DNA of 64,000 nucleotides from Pseudomonas sp. GL-B-19 (lineage in GTDB: Bacteria > Pseudomonadota > Gammaproteobacteria > Pseudomonadales > Pseudomonadaceae): the NCBI RefSeq assembly GCF_019956415.1, contig NZ_JAHBDK010000108.1:62001-126000 (forward strand). The letters are read 5' to 3'. How positions within the stretch are numbered: position 1 is the stretch's first letter; the number at the start of each line of letters is the position of its first letter. A program made the position numbers and the translations under genes. Below are positions 25,669 through 33,797 of the stretch, one piece after another. The notes beneath the pieces were generated by a model that did no database searches, was not told the DNA's origin, and saw only the letters and a list, made by a program, of their open reading frames with translations.

Positions 25669-26084
25669 CCCGCGGTCAGGTTCGGCGGCGGCTGTCGTTC
25701 AATTGGTGGCAATACCTGGCGCTGGCCTTGTTGCCGCTGTTGGTGATCAATGGCGTATTTGGCCAGGGCGAGGCGATTCTGCCGGTGCTGGCGATGCCGT
25801 TGTTCATCGCTGGGGTGGCCTCGATGTTTGTCAGCCTGAAGTTTTTCGGTGGCTACAAGCACGCCCTGATCGCTACGCGAAAAGCCCTCGACACGCCTGA
25901 GGAACCCGCCGCCTGGATCGCCCTGGCCGCTAAGCGGCGTACCGCGTTTCTGGCGGCTGCATTGCCTGCCTGGATTGGTGCGCTGGCGGTGTTCGTCGGC
26001 CTCGAAGCCGTGCCGTTGATGCTGCTGGCGCTGTCGACCATGGTGCTGTTTTACCTCTACCGTATTCCGCGTCAACTCGGCTGA
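25665..26084 (+). CDS. Small inner-membrane protein of unknown function
   Basis: 139 aa with four predicted membrane helices (about residues 14-33, 38-58, 94-113 and 117-134) and a basic cytoplasmic loop containing YKHALIATRKALDTPEEPAAW. No recognised domain or catalytic motif. GTG start overlaps ribA and its stop shares a base with the btuF ATG, so it is expressed between the two. The same gene lies at this place in P. aeruginosa (PA4046). Confidence 0.75.
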   Translation: MTRGQVRRRLSFNWWQYLALALLPLLVINGVFGQGEAILPVLAMPLFIAGVASMFVSLKFFGGYKHALIATRKALDTPEEPAAWIALAAKRRTAFLAAALPAWIGALAVFVGLEAVPLMLLALSTMVLFYLYRIPRQLG

Positions 26085-26884
26085 TGCTTCGAGCCTGGCT
26101 GGCGGTTCTGCTGCTGGCCGTCAGCGGCTCGGCGGTTGCCGTCGGGCGGGTCGTCAGTCTGGCGCCGTCCCTCTCTGAAATCGTCGTCGAACTGGGTTCA
26201 GCCGACCTGCTGGTCGGTGTGCTGGATGCCGGTGAGCGCCCATCCGGGCTTGAACACCTTCCTTCGGTTGGCCGCTACGGTCAATTGGATATGGAGCGTT
26301 TGCTCAGTCTTCAGCCCGACTTACTGCTGCTCTGGCCGGGCAGCGTTGGCCCAGCCCAGCGTGAGCAGCTCAAGCGGTTGAACATCCCCACGTACGTCGC
26401 CGAACCTCACACGCTCAACCAACTCGCTGCGCAAATGGAGGCGATCGCTACGCAACTCGGTCGGCCCGAACGGGGCGTAACGTTGGCGGTCGATCTACGC
26501 CAAAAACTGGATACCCTGCGTCAGCGTTATCGACGGGATGAGCCGTTGCGGGTGTTTTATCAAGTCTGGGATCGGCCGTTGTACACCGTGGGTGGCGGGC
26601 AGATCATCAGTGATGCGCTAGAGGTGTGCGGCGCGCGCAACGTGTTTGCCGACCTGACGTTGCCCGCGCCGCAGGTCAGTGTCGAGGCGGTGTTGCAGCG
26701 TAATCCCGAGGTGATTCTGGCCAGTGATCAGGCCCAACTCGACGCATGGAAGACGTGGCCGCAGGTGGCGGCGGTGGCGCATGGGCAATTGCTGTTGGTG
26801 GCGGATAAGGGGCTGGAGCGGCCGAGTGGGCAGATGGTCGAGGCGACGGCCAAGTTGTGCCGGGTCATTGCGCCGGACCGGTGA
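26084..26884 (+). CDS. btuF: Cobalamin-binding periplasmic protein BtuF
   Basis: 266 aa class III solute-binding protein. Signal peptide MLRAWLAVLLLAVSGSAVA, then RVVSLAPSLSEIVVELG and GVLDAGERPSGLEHLPSVG, the typical BtuF/FhuD first lobe with metal-corrinoid-binding segments, and VYQVWDRPLYTVGG in the second lobe. No btuC or btuD gene follows; btuB is convergent downstream. Its neighbours differ from enteric btuF. A siderophore-binding role cannot be ruled out, but the pairing with btuB supports B12. Confidence 0.85.
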   Translation: MLRAWLAVLLLAVSGSAVAVGRVVSLAPSLSEIVVELGSADLLVGVLDAGERPSGLEHLPSVGRYGQLDMERLLSLQPDLLLLWPGSVGPAQREQLKRLNIPTYVAEPHTLNQLAAQMEAIATQLGRPERGVTLAVDLRQKLDTLRQRYRRDEPLRVFYQVWDRPLYTVGGGQIISDALEVCGARNVFADLTLPAPQVSVEAVLQRNPEVILASDQAQLDAWKTWPQVAAVAHGQLLLVADKGLERPSGQMVEATAKLCRVIAPDR

Positions 26885-26898
26885 GACCGAGGTGCGGC

Positions 26899-26967
26899 CA
26901 TCGCGGGCAAGCCACGCTCCCACATTTGGAATGCATTCCACTGTGGGAGCGTGGCTTGCCCGCGATG
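26899..26967. repeat. REPIN (GCGGGCAAGC type) between btuF and btuB
   Basis: CATCGCGGGCAAGCCACGCT and its complement, with ATTTGGAATGCATTCCA as a partly palindromic centre. Sits between convergent genes, a common place for REPINs. Confidence 0.92.
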
Positions 26968-26996
26968 ACGTCCGCCTAGACACAGCTGACTTCAGG

Positions 26997-28880
26997 TCAG
27001 ATCTCGGGTGTCCAGGTCACCCCAAACAACCACGCCCGACCTTCCTCTCGATACCCAAACTGACTGCCTTCATGGCTGTACATCGCCCGGCTATAGCTTT
27101 TATCCAGCAGGTTATCGAGCTTCAGCTCAAGCGTGATTTCACGATTGAGTTCCCAGCTGCTGCGCAACCCCAACAAGCCGTAGCCACTCAGTGGCTGTTG
27201 ATTGTTCAAGTCGTCATAGCTGCTGCTGACTGCTTGCCAACTGGCGCCGAGGCCCAGGCGATCAAATTGTCGATCCAGATCCAGGCTCAACGTCCGCCGT
27301 GCACGACGGGCGAGGGTGTGGCCGGTATCGCGGTCGCGCGGGTCGATGATCGATATACCAAGGTTGCTCTGCCAGCCGAACAATTCCTGTTTCAATGCCG
27401 CTTCGAAGCCATTGATCCGCGCCGAGGCCACGTTCTCTGGCTGAGAGTTACTGCCGAAAATAATCGCGTCTTCAAGATCGATGCGATAAAGCGAAGTTTC
27501 CAGGCGACTGGTTTCTGTTAACTGGCTACGCCATTGCAGCTCATAGTTTTTCGACGTTTCAGGTTTCAGGTCCGGGTTGCTGAAATCCGGGTAGTACAAG
27601 TCATTGAACGTCGGCGCGCGAAAGCCTTCGCTGTACGTCAGCAGCACAACGTTATCCGGGTTAAGCGGCAGGGTGAAGGTGCCGCTCCAGCTGTTCTGGC
27701 CGCCAAACTGTTGGTTCTGGTCACGGCGCAGGCCCAGTTCGGTGGAAAAACTGTCTACCTGGTAGTGATGCTGAACAAAGGCGGCGCGGTTCCAGCGGCT
27801 GTCTTCGTCGAAGGGCGTGCTGCTGTTGATCCGGTCTTCGTACCAGTCGCCGCCCAGGATCAGGCTGTTGCGCTCGGTGAGCGTCAGGTCGTTTTGCCAG
27901 TTCACCGAGTCGCGGTAGGTATTGAAGACGCTGCGTTCATCGCTGAGCTTGTCGAGGGTCTTCTCGCGGTTTTCGCTGTGGCCGAATTCGACGCGGGTCT
28001 TCCAGGCATCGTTAACCCGTGCGTCGACATAACTGCTGACGCTGCTCACTTCGAACTCGCTGAAAGGCTGCTGCTGGACTGACTCGAAAGTGTCCGGGTC
28101 AAAGCGGCCAAACGGGTTGTCGAACTCGCTTTTGCCTCGGTTATCCAGAATATTGGTACCGATTTCCAGGTCATCGGTAAGCGTATGACTCACGCTGAAA
28201 CTAACCGATTGATTGCGGTACTCATCGTGATCGCTGTCGCTGGGAAAAGACTCGTGTGTGCGATTGATCCCGGCAGTTTCATTGAGGCTGGCGCCGAGAT
28301 TGAAGCGGGTGTTCTCATCGCCACCTGACAGCCCAAGGCTGCGTTCCCAGGTCTGGTTGTTGCCAAATCCTACGTGCATCCGCGGTTGCAGGCCTTGTTC
28401 ACCTCCGCGCCGGGTGAAGATTTGAATCACCCCGCCGATGGCGTCACTGCCATATATCACCGAACGGGAGCCGCGCAGCACTTCCACGCGCTCGACCTGC
28501 TCGATGTTGATGTGTTGCAGGTTGCTGTCGCCCGAGGTCGAATTGCCGATGCGCTGACCATCCACCAGCACCAGGCTTTGCGCCGACTGGGTGCCGCGAA
28601 TATAAACCCCCGGCAGACTGCCGAGCCCGCCGGTTTGTGCCACTTGCACGCCCGGCACCCGTTTGAGCAAATCGGTGATGCTGTCCGGTTGCAGACGGTC
28701 GATGTCTTCGCGGGTGAACACTGTATTGGCGGCACTGCTGTCGTTGCGCGCTTCGACCTGACGATTGGCGGTGATCAACACGTCGGGCAGTTTCAAGGCT
28801 TGATCGCGTTCGAAGGTGTCGGCCAGCAGTTGACCGGCTGGCAGCAGGGTCAGCGTCAGGGCGAGGCGAGAGAAATTCAT
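26997..28880 (-). CDS. btuB: Vitamin B12 TonB-dependent receptor BtuB
   Basis: 627 aa outer-membrane receptor. Signal peptide MNFSRLALTLTLLPAGQLLA, a TonB-box-like LPDVLITANRQ near residues 30-40, plug domain with DLLKRVPGVQVAQTGG and VYIRGTQSAQSLVLVDGQR, then a 22-strand barrel ending in a terminal FGVTWTPEI. Similar to E. coli BtuB in the plug. ATG at 28880 is preferred to the TTG two codons upstream. No cobalamin riboswitch can fit in the 118 bases between dxs and btuB, which hold a REPIN. It reads from the end of dxs and may be cotranscribed with it. Confidence 0.88.
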   Translation of the reverse strand: MNFSRLALTLTLLPAGQLLADTFERDQALKLPDVLITANRQVEARNDSSAANTVFTREDIDRLQPDSITDLLKRVPGVQVAQTGGLGSLPGVYIRGTQSAQSLVLVDGQRIGNSTSGDSNLQHINIEQVERVEVLRGSRSVIYGSDAIGGVIQIFTRRGGEQGLQPRMHVGFGNNQTWERSLGLSGGDENTRFNLGASLNETAGINRTHESFPSDSDHDEYRNQSVSFSVSHTLTDDLEIGTNILDNRGKSEFDNPFGRFDPDTFESVQQQPFSEFEVSSVSSYVDARVNDAWKTRVEFGHSENREKTLDKLSDERSVFNTYRDSVNWQNDLTLTERNSLILGGDWYEDRINSSTPFDEDSRWNRAAFVQHHYQVDSFSTELGLRRDQNQQFGGQNSWSGTFTLPLNPDNVVLLTYSEGFRAPTFNDLYYPDFSNPDLKPETSKNYELQWRSQLTETSRLETSLYRIDLEDAIIFGSNSQPENVASARINGFEAALKQELFGWQSNLGISIIDPRDRDTGHTLARRARRTLSLDLDRQFDRLGLGASWQAVSSSYDDLNNQQPLSGYGLLGLRSSWELNREITLELKLDNLLDKSYSRAMYSHEGSQFGYREEGRAWLFGVTWTPEI

Positions 28881-28916
28881 GGTCAATTCTTGTGTATCAA
28901 GGACGGCGCGGTCCTT

Positions 28917-28987
28917 GTAGGAGCTGGCTTGCCAGCGAAGCTTTTGGCGCCCATGAGGGCGCCTTCGCCGGCAAGCCGGCTCCTACA
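28917..28987. repeat. REPIN (TGTAGGAGC..GGCTTGCC type)
   Basis: TGTAGGAGCTGGCTTGCCAG at left and CGGCAAGCCGGCTCCTACA at right. It fills most of the gap between dxs and btuB. Arms pair imperfectly around GCGAAG/CTTCGC. Confidence 0.87.
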
Positions 28988-28998
28988 GGGGATGGGAT

Positions 28999-30897
28999 TT
29001 AGATGTTGAGCAGTTGCAGGCGCTCACGCACCGCCGCTTCGATCCCGGCCTCATCCAGCCCACACTCGGCCAGCATCTGCGCAGGCTTGGCGTGTTCGAC
29101 GTAGAGGTCCGGCAAGCCCAGGTGCAGGACCGACTTGAGGATATTTTCGCGGGCGAGGAATTCGCTGATCGCGCCGCCGGCACCGCCCATGATTGCGTTT
29201 TCTTCGACGGTCACCAACAGCTCGTGGCTGCCGGCGATTTCGCGAACCAACGCTTCATCCAGCGGTTTGACGAAACGCATGTCGACCACCGTCGCATCCA
29301 GCGTTTCGGCGACTTTCAGCGCCTCGGCCAGTTGCACGCCGAACACCAGCAAGGCGACTTTGCTGCCCTGACGACGAACAATGCCTTTGCCGATTTCAAT
29401 CGGTTGCAGGTCTTTCTCAATGGTCGCATTAGGCCCCGAGCCGCGTGGGTAACGCACCGCCGCGGGGCCGTTGTAGAGGTGACCGGTAGTGAGCATTTTG
29501 CGCAGTTCGTTTTCGTCGCTCGGGGTCATCACCAGCATGCCGGGGATGCAGCGCAAGAACGACAGGTCGAAGCTACCCGCGTGGGTCGGGCCATCTTCAC
29601 CCACCAGACCCGCGCGGTCGATGGCGAACAGCACGTCGAGGTTTTGCACCGCCACATCATGCACAAGCTGGTCATAGCCACGTTGCAGGAACGTCGAATA
29701 GATCGCCACCACCGGTTTAGCGCCTTCACACGCCATGCCGGCGGCGAGGGTCACCGCGTGTTGCTCGGCAATCGCCACGTCGAAGTAGCGCAACGGGAAA
29801 CGCTCGCTGAACGCCACCAGATCGGAGCCTTCTTTCATCGCCGGGGTGATGCCCACCAAGCGCGGATCAGCAGCGGCCATGTCGCACAGCCATTCACCGA
29901 ACACGCCGGAATACTTCGGCCCGCCGGCTTTCTTCGGCGCAGCGGCCGGTGCGTCCAGCGGTTCGAGTTTGGTGATGGCGTGGTAACCGATCGGGTCGAC
30001 TTCGGCCGGGGCGAAGCCTTTGCCTTTCTTGGTGACGACGTGCAGGAACTGCGGGCCTTTGAGATCGCGCATGTTGCGCAAGGTGGCGATCAGGGTCGGC
30101 AGATCGTGGCCGTCGATAGGGCCGATGTAGTTCCAGCCCAGCTCTTCGAACAGCGTGCCGGGAACCAGCATGCCTTTTGCGTATTCTTCGGTACGACGAG
30201 CGATTTCCCAGGCACCGGGCAGGCGCGACAGAACCTTTTTGCTGCCCTCACGCATGCTCGCGTAAGTTCGGCTGGAAAGGATTTTCGCCAGGTAGTTCGA
30301 CAACCCGCCGACATTGCGTGAGATCGACATGTCGTTGTCGTTGAGGATCACCAGCATGTTGGCGTCCACTTCCGGCGCGTGGTTCAGCGCCTCGAACGCC
30401 ATGCCGGCGGTCAGCGCGCCGTCACCGATCACGGCAATGGCCTTGCGATCACTGTTCTGCAGGCGGGCGGCAATGGCCATGCCCAGCGCTGCGCTGATCG
30501 AAGTGCTGGAGTGGCCGACGCCAAAGGTGTCGTACTCACTCTCGGAACGGCGCGGGAAGGCTGCGACGCCGTCCTTCTGGCGCAGAGTGCCCATGCGCTC
30601 GCGACGGCCAGTGAGGATTTTGTGCGGATAAGCCTGATGACCCACGTCCCACACCAGCCGGTCGTCCGGGGTGTCGAAGACGTAATGCAACGCGATGGTC
30701 AGTTCGATGACGCCCAGGCCTGCACCGAAATGCCCGCCGGTCTGACCGACCGTGTAGAGCAATTCCAGGCGCAACTCATCGGCCAGGGTTTCCAGCTCGG
30801 CTTCGCCTAACCGGCGCAGGCCGTCCGGCGTGTTGGCACGGTCGAGCAGGGGCGTGGTCGGGCGCTTGCGGGGAATCTCATGAAACGTCGTGGGCAT
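28999..30897 (-). CDS. dxs: 1-deoxy-D-xylulose-5-phosphate synthase
   Basis: 632 aa thiamine-diphosphate enzyme joining pyruvate and glyceraldehyde 3-phosphate, first step of the MEP isoprenoid pathway. TPP motif GDGALTAGMAFEALNHA..ILNDNDMSIS, catalytic His in VGHQAYPHK, and transketolase central domain with AIDRAGLVGEDGPTH. ATG at 30897. It follows xseB and ispA on the same strand with a 92-base gap, the usual xseB-ispA-dxs arrangement. Confidence 0.97.
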   Translation of the reverse strand: MPTTFHEIPRKRPTTPLLDRANTPDGLRRLGEAELETLADELRLELLYTVGQTGGHFGAGLGVIELTIALHYVFDTPDDRLVWDVGHQAYPHKILTGRRERMGTLRQKDGVAAFPRRSESEYDTFGVGHSSTSISAALGMAIAARLQNSDRKAIAVIGDGALTAGMAFEALNHAPEVDANMLVILNDNDMSISRNVGGLSNYLAKILSSRTYASMREGSKKVLSRLPGAWEIARRTEEYAKGMLVPGTLFEELGWNYIGPIDGHDLPTLIATLRNMRDLKGPQFLHVVTKKGKGFAPAEVDPIGYHAITKLEPLDAPAAAPKKAGGPKYSGVFGEWLCDMAAADPRLVGITPAMKEGSDLVAFSERFPLRYFDVAIAEQHAVTLAAGMACEGAKPVVAIYSTFLQRGYDQLVHDVAVQNLDVLFAIDRAGLVGEDGPTHAGSFDLSFLRCIPGMLVMTPSDENELRKMLTTGHLYNGPAAVRYPRGSGPNATIEKDLQPIEIGKGIVRRQGSKVALLVFGVQLAEALKVAETLDATVVDMRFVKPLDEALVREIAGSHELLVTVEENAIMGGAGGAISEFLARENILKSVLHLGLPDLYVEHAKPAQMLAECGLDEAGIEAAVRERLQLLNI

Positions 30898-30989
30898 CAG
30901 GCGAATCGTTATAGGTATAAAAGATGCGGCAGTTTACCTGATGCATCGCCCCCTGCCCACGCGTTGGTCTTAACTTGGCCGATACGCTG

Positions 30990-31877
30990 TCAGCTACGCC
31001 GGTCGACGATGTAGCGGGCCAGGTCGCGCAAGGGTTCGGCGGCCGCGTCAAACGGTCGCAGCGCGTGCAGGGCCTGATCGCGCAGTTCCAGGGCGTAAGC
31101 CTTGGCCGCGTCGAGGCCGAGCAGCGCCGGGTAGGTCGGTTTGTCACGAGCGATGTCGGCGCCCTGGCGTTTGCCGAGGGTTTCGGTATCGCTTTCAACG
31201 TCGAGAATGTCGTCCTGCACCTGAAACGCCAGGCCGATGGCCTGTGCATAGGTCTGCAACGCTTTCAGTTCGTCCTTCTCGGCGCGGCCGCTGGCCAGGG
31301 CGCCGAGTTTGACGCTGACTTCAATCAGCGCGCCGGTCTTGTGCCGGTGCATGTACTCAAGGGCTTTTTGATCGAGCTTCAGACCGACCGAACCGAGGTC
31401 GATGGCTTGACCGCCGACCATGCCCGCCGGGCCTGCCGCGACGGCCAGGGCGCTGACCATCTGCAGGCGAATCTCGGCGTCCGCCCCGTTCAGGCGCGGG
31501 TCGAGCAGGGCACTGAACGCCAGGCTCTGCAAGCCGTCACCGGCAAGGATTGCGCAGGCTTCATCGAATTTCTTGTGAGTCGTCGGCTGGCCGCGACGCA
31601 GGTCGTCATCGTCCATGGCCGGCAAATCGTCGTGCACCAGGGAATACGCGTGAATCAGCTCCACCGCGCAGGCCGCGCCGTTGGCTTGCTCAGCCTTGCC
31701 GCCCAACGCTTCGCAGGCCGCATAAGCCAGCAATGGACGTACGCGCTTGCCGCCATTCATCACGCTGTAGCGCATGGCTTCATAGAGGCGGGCAAGTTCA
31801 GAGCTGGGGGCGTTGAACAGGGTTTCCAGTGCCGCGTTGACGCGGGCCTGGCTGGTCGCCGAATACGCTGCAATCAT
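30990..31877 (-). CDS. ispA: Farnesyl diphosphate synthase
   Basis: 295 aa. First aspartate-rich motif in LVHDDLPAMDDDDLRRGQPT (DDxxxxD form), second motif FQVQDDILDVESD, both for Mg-diphosphate binding. Condenses IPP with DMAPP and GPP to make farnesyl diphosphate for quinones and lipid carriers. ATG at 31877 overlaps the xseB stop by four bases. Confidence 0.96.
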   Translation of the reverse strand: MIAAYSATSQARVNAALETLFNAPSSELARLYEAMRYSVMNGGKRVRPLLAYAACEALGGKAEQANGAACAVELIHAYSLVHDDLPAMDDDDLRRGQPTTHKKFDEACAILAGDGLQSLAFSALLDPRLNGADAEIRLQMVSALAVAAGPAGMVGGQAIDLGSVGLKLDQKALEYMHRHKTGALIEVSVKLGALASGRAEKDELKALQTYAQAIGLAFQVQDDILDVESDTETLGKRQGADIARDKPTYPALLGLDAAKAYALELRDQALHALRPFDAAAEPLRDLARYIVDRRS

Positions 31878-32116
31878 TCTGGCTGATCCGCGTCGAAGGG
31901 TTCCTCGGCCAACTCGCCATCACGTTCGAGCAGCACTTGAACCTTCTGCTCGGCCTGGGCCAGCGCCGCCTGGCAATCGCGAGTCAGACCGATGCCTTGC
32001 TCGAAAGCCGTCAGCGAGTCTTCCAGCGACAGTTCGCCGTTCTCCAGACGCTCCACCAGCGTTTGCAGGTCAGCGAGCGATTGTTCGAAATCCAGTGCAG
32101 CTTTTTTGCGGGCCAT
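31874..32116 (-). CDS. xseB: Exodeoxyribonuclease VII small subunit
   Basis: 80 aa coiled-coil protein with the family pattern FEQSLADLQTLVERLENGELSLEDSL in parts and FEQGIGLTRDCQAALAQAEQKVQ. Binds XseA in the single-strand exonuclease. First gene of the xseB-ispA-dxs set. Acidic C-terminal tail. Confidence 0.95.
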   Translation of the reverse strand: MARKKAALDFEQSLADLQTLVERLENGELSLEDSLTAFEQGIGLTRDCQAALAQAEQKVQVLLERDGELAEEPFDADQPE

Positions 32117-32226
32117 GGCGGCTATTTCCGGTTGACGTTAAACCGGCGCGACACTAGCAGACATGGGGGGTATGGGCAAATGAGCGGGCTGTGTCGAGTA
32201 GTAGTTGCGGGGTGAAAGTACATATT

Positions 32227-32357
32227 GTGGCGAGGGAGCTTGCTCCCGCTAGGGGCGCGAAGCGGCCCCAAAACCATACGCCGCGGTTCTTCAGGTAACC
32301 GCATTCAGCGATTTGCGACTGCTTCGCAGCCGAGCGGGAGCCAGCTCCCTCGCTACA
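32227..32357. repeat. Long intergenic repeat element with inverted GCGAGGGAGC ends
   Basis: Left end TGGCGAGGGAGCTTGCTCCC, right end GGGAGCCAGCTCCCTCGCTA; between them GGGGCGCGAAGCGGCCCC forms a second palindrome. This larger (about 130 base) REPIN differs from the others in the window. It fills the gap between xseB and the Fic gene. Confidence 0.85.
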
Positions 32358-32374
32358 GGGTGCAACTCGTTAGA

Positions 32375-33520
32375 TCATTGTGTGGATTCATTCGGAAAAC
32401 TGATCTGGTAACGGGTACTGCGTCCACCACCGGGCAGGCGTTTCAGACAACCCTTCTCCAGCAACTCAGCCAAATGACGGGTCGCAGTGGCTTTCGATAC
32501 TTTCGCCACAGCTTGATATTGAGCCGCGCTGATCCCGTCCTCGAATCCTCGCTCCCCACCGTCCAGTAAGCGATTCAGTACCTTGATCTGCTCGGCTGAC
32601 AGTTTTGCGTCCCGATGCGCCTGCCAGAAGTGCGCCTTGCCCAGTACCGCTTCGATCCGCGTCATGGCCTGCTGCAAGCTGCGCAGCAAAATTTGCAGAA
32701 ACCATTCCAGCCACTCGGTGATATCCGTGGAGTTTTTCTGGCTGGTTTCCAGCACTCGGTAATAGCCGGAGCGATCCTCAAGGATGCTCGCTGACATGGC
32801 GTAAAAACGGATCGCTTGGGCTTCACCCTGAGCCAGCGCCAAGTCGGTGATGGTTCGCGTCAGGCGACCGTTGCCGTCGTCAAAAGGGTGCAGCGTGACG
32901 AACCAGAAGTGCGCGATGCCGGCCCGCAACAATGGATCGAGCCCGCCCTGTCTCTGGCTGTTTTCAAACCACGCAAGAAAAGTATCGAGCTGTTGTTCAA
33001 GGCCAAGGCGGGGTGGTGCCTCGAAGTGGATGGTCGGTTTGTCGAGTCGTCCGGAAACCACCTGCATCGGCTCATCGCCGCGCAATTCGCCGATACGAAT
33101 CGACCGGGCGGCAACATTCATGCCCTGATCCGGAAACAGCCATTCATGCCATGCCAGTAACCGCTCCAATGTCAGCGGTTGCGCAAAGTGCTGAGTCGCG
33201 TCGAGCATTAACTGCGCTAGCCCTTCACTGCGTTGGCTGACTTTATCGCCATCGACCACCTCCAGACCCAGGCGTCGCGCCAGTGATGAGCGGACCGAGC
33301 CAACATTCAGCTGCTCACCCTCGATAGCTGAAGACGTCACGATGTTCTGCAATAACGCATCCAGTTCGTTCTGCACGTTGAGTGAGCCACCCACAGAACT
33401 GGCCATGCCCATCAACCGACCTTGCGCCTGCACGCACTCACGCAATAGCGGCGTCAGGCGTTCGGATTGCCAAGTGAAATTCGGCCAATCAGGCTGTTGC
33501 CAAATCCAGTGAGGTGCCAT
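32375..33520 (-). CDS. Fic family protein with N-terminal Fic_N domain and C-terminal winged helix
   Basis: 381 aa. The Fic motif HPFDDGNGRLTR, needed for AMP transfer, is intact in the middle. An N-terminal inhibitory-type motif SSAIEG ((S/T)xxxE(G/N)) precedes it, so this is a class II Fic protein kept inactive in cis until the inhibitory Glu moves. The C-terminal 100 residues (AEQIKVLNRLLDGGERGFEDG.. SKATATRHLAELLEKGCLKRLPGGGRST in parts) form a winged-helix DNA-binding domain. ATG at 33520 (a GTG lies two codons earlier). Target protein unknown. The upstream half-site array suggests autoregulation. Confidence 0.88.
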   Translation of the reverse strand: MAPHWIWQQPDWPNFTWQSERLTPLLRECVQAQGRLMGMASSVGGSLNVQNELDALLQNIVTSSAIEGEQLNVGSVRSSLARRLGLEVVDGDKVSQRSEGLAQLMLDATQHFAQPLTLERLLAWHEWLFPDQGMNVAARSIRIGELRGDEPMQVVSGRLDKPTIHFEAPPRLGLEQQLDTFLAWFENSQRQGGLDPLLRAGIAHFWFVTLHPFDDGNGRLTRTITDLALAQGEAQAIRFYAMSASILEDRSGYYRVLETSQKNSTDITEWLEWFLQILLRSLQQAMTRIEAVLGKAHFWQAHRDAKLSAEQIKVLNRLLDGGERGFEDGISAAQYQAVAKVSKATATRHLAELLEKGCLKRLPGGGRSTRYQISFPNESTQ

Positions 33521-33543
33521 GGCCACGGTAACTCCAGAGTGAA

Positions 33544-33606
33544 TGAGCTGAATAATAGTCTTATTCGGCTCATTTTGTGAGCCGAATAACCTCGCTATTC
33601 GGCTCA
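33544..33606 (-). promoter_or_regulatory. Array of four half-sites (TGAGCCGAATAA/TTATTCGGCTCA), period 17 bp
   Basis: Half-sites: TGAGCTGAATAA 33544-33555, TTATTCGGCTCA 33561-33572, TGAGCCGAATAA 33578-33589, CTATTCGGCTCA 33595-33606. Each spacer is exactly five bases and orientations alternate, so any two neighbours form a palindrome. The array lies 24-86 bases before the Fic ATG. The probable ligand is the winged-helix domain of the Fic protein itself; that is inference. Confidence 0.75.
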
Positions 33607-33747
33607 CGCACTCAAATGTTCGTGACTTCCCCCGCAAATCAAGATGGATCCGATTGTTAAAAACCAGCCAAATCGCTACCCTCGCGCCTTCCAGGACCCA
33701 TCAGTCACCGGGTCTTTCTGACGAAACGCAGTATTTGGATCTGTAAC

Positions 33748-33765
33748 GCGCCGAGGATCGGGCGC
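33748..33765 (+). promoter_or_regulatory. Candidate RsmA/RsmE-binding hairpin in the mag leader
   Basis: GCGCC, loop GAGGATCG, GGCGC: an AGGA in a hairpin loop 33 bases upstream of the magA start, plus a second GGA in the Shine-Dalgarno AGGAGG. Rsm proteins bind such paired ANGGA sites, and mag genes of P. aeruginosa are under Gac/Rsm control. Confidence 0.45.
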
Positions 33766-33797
33766 AAGGTTTCGTTATGCATGGCAGGAGGCATCAC

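Noticed and set aside
28881..28998. Cobalamin riboswitch before btuB
   Set aside because: The space is filled by a REPIN; no B12-box-like sequence or room for the 200-base aptamer.
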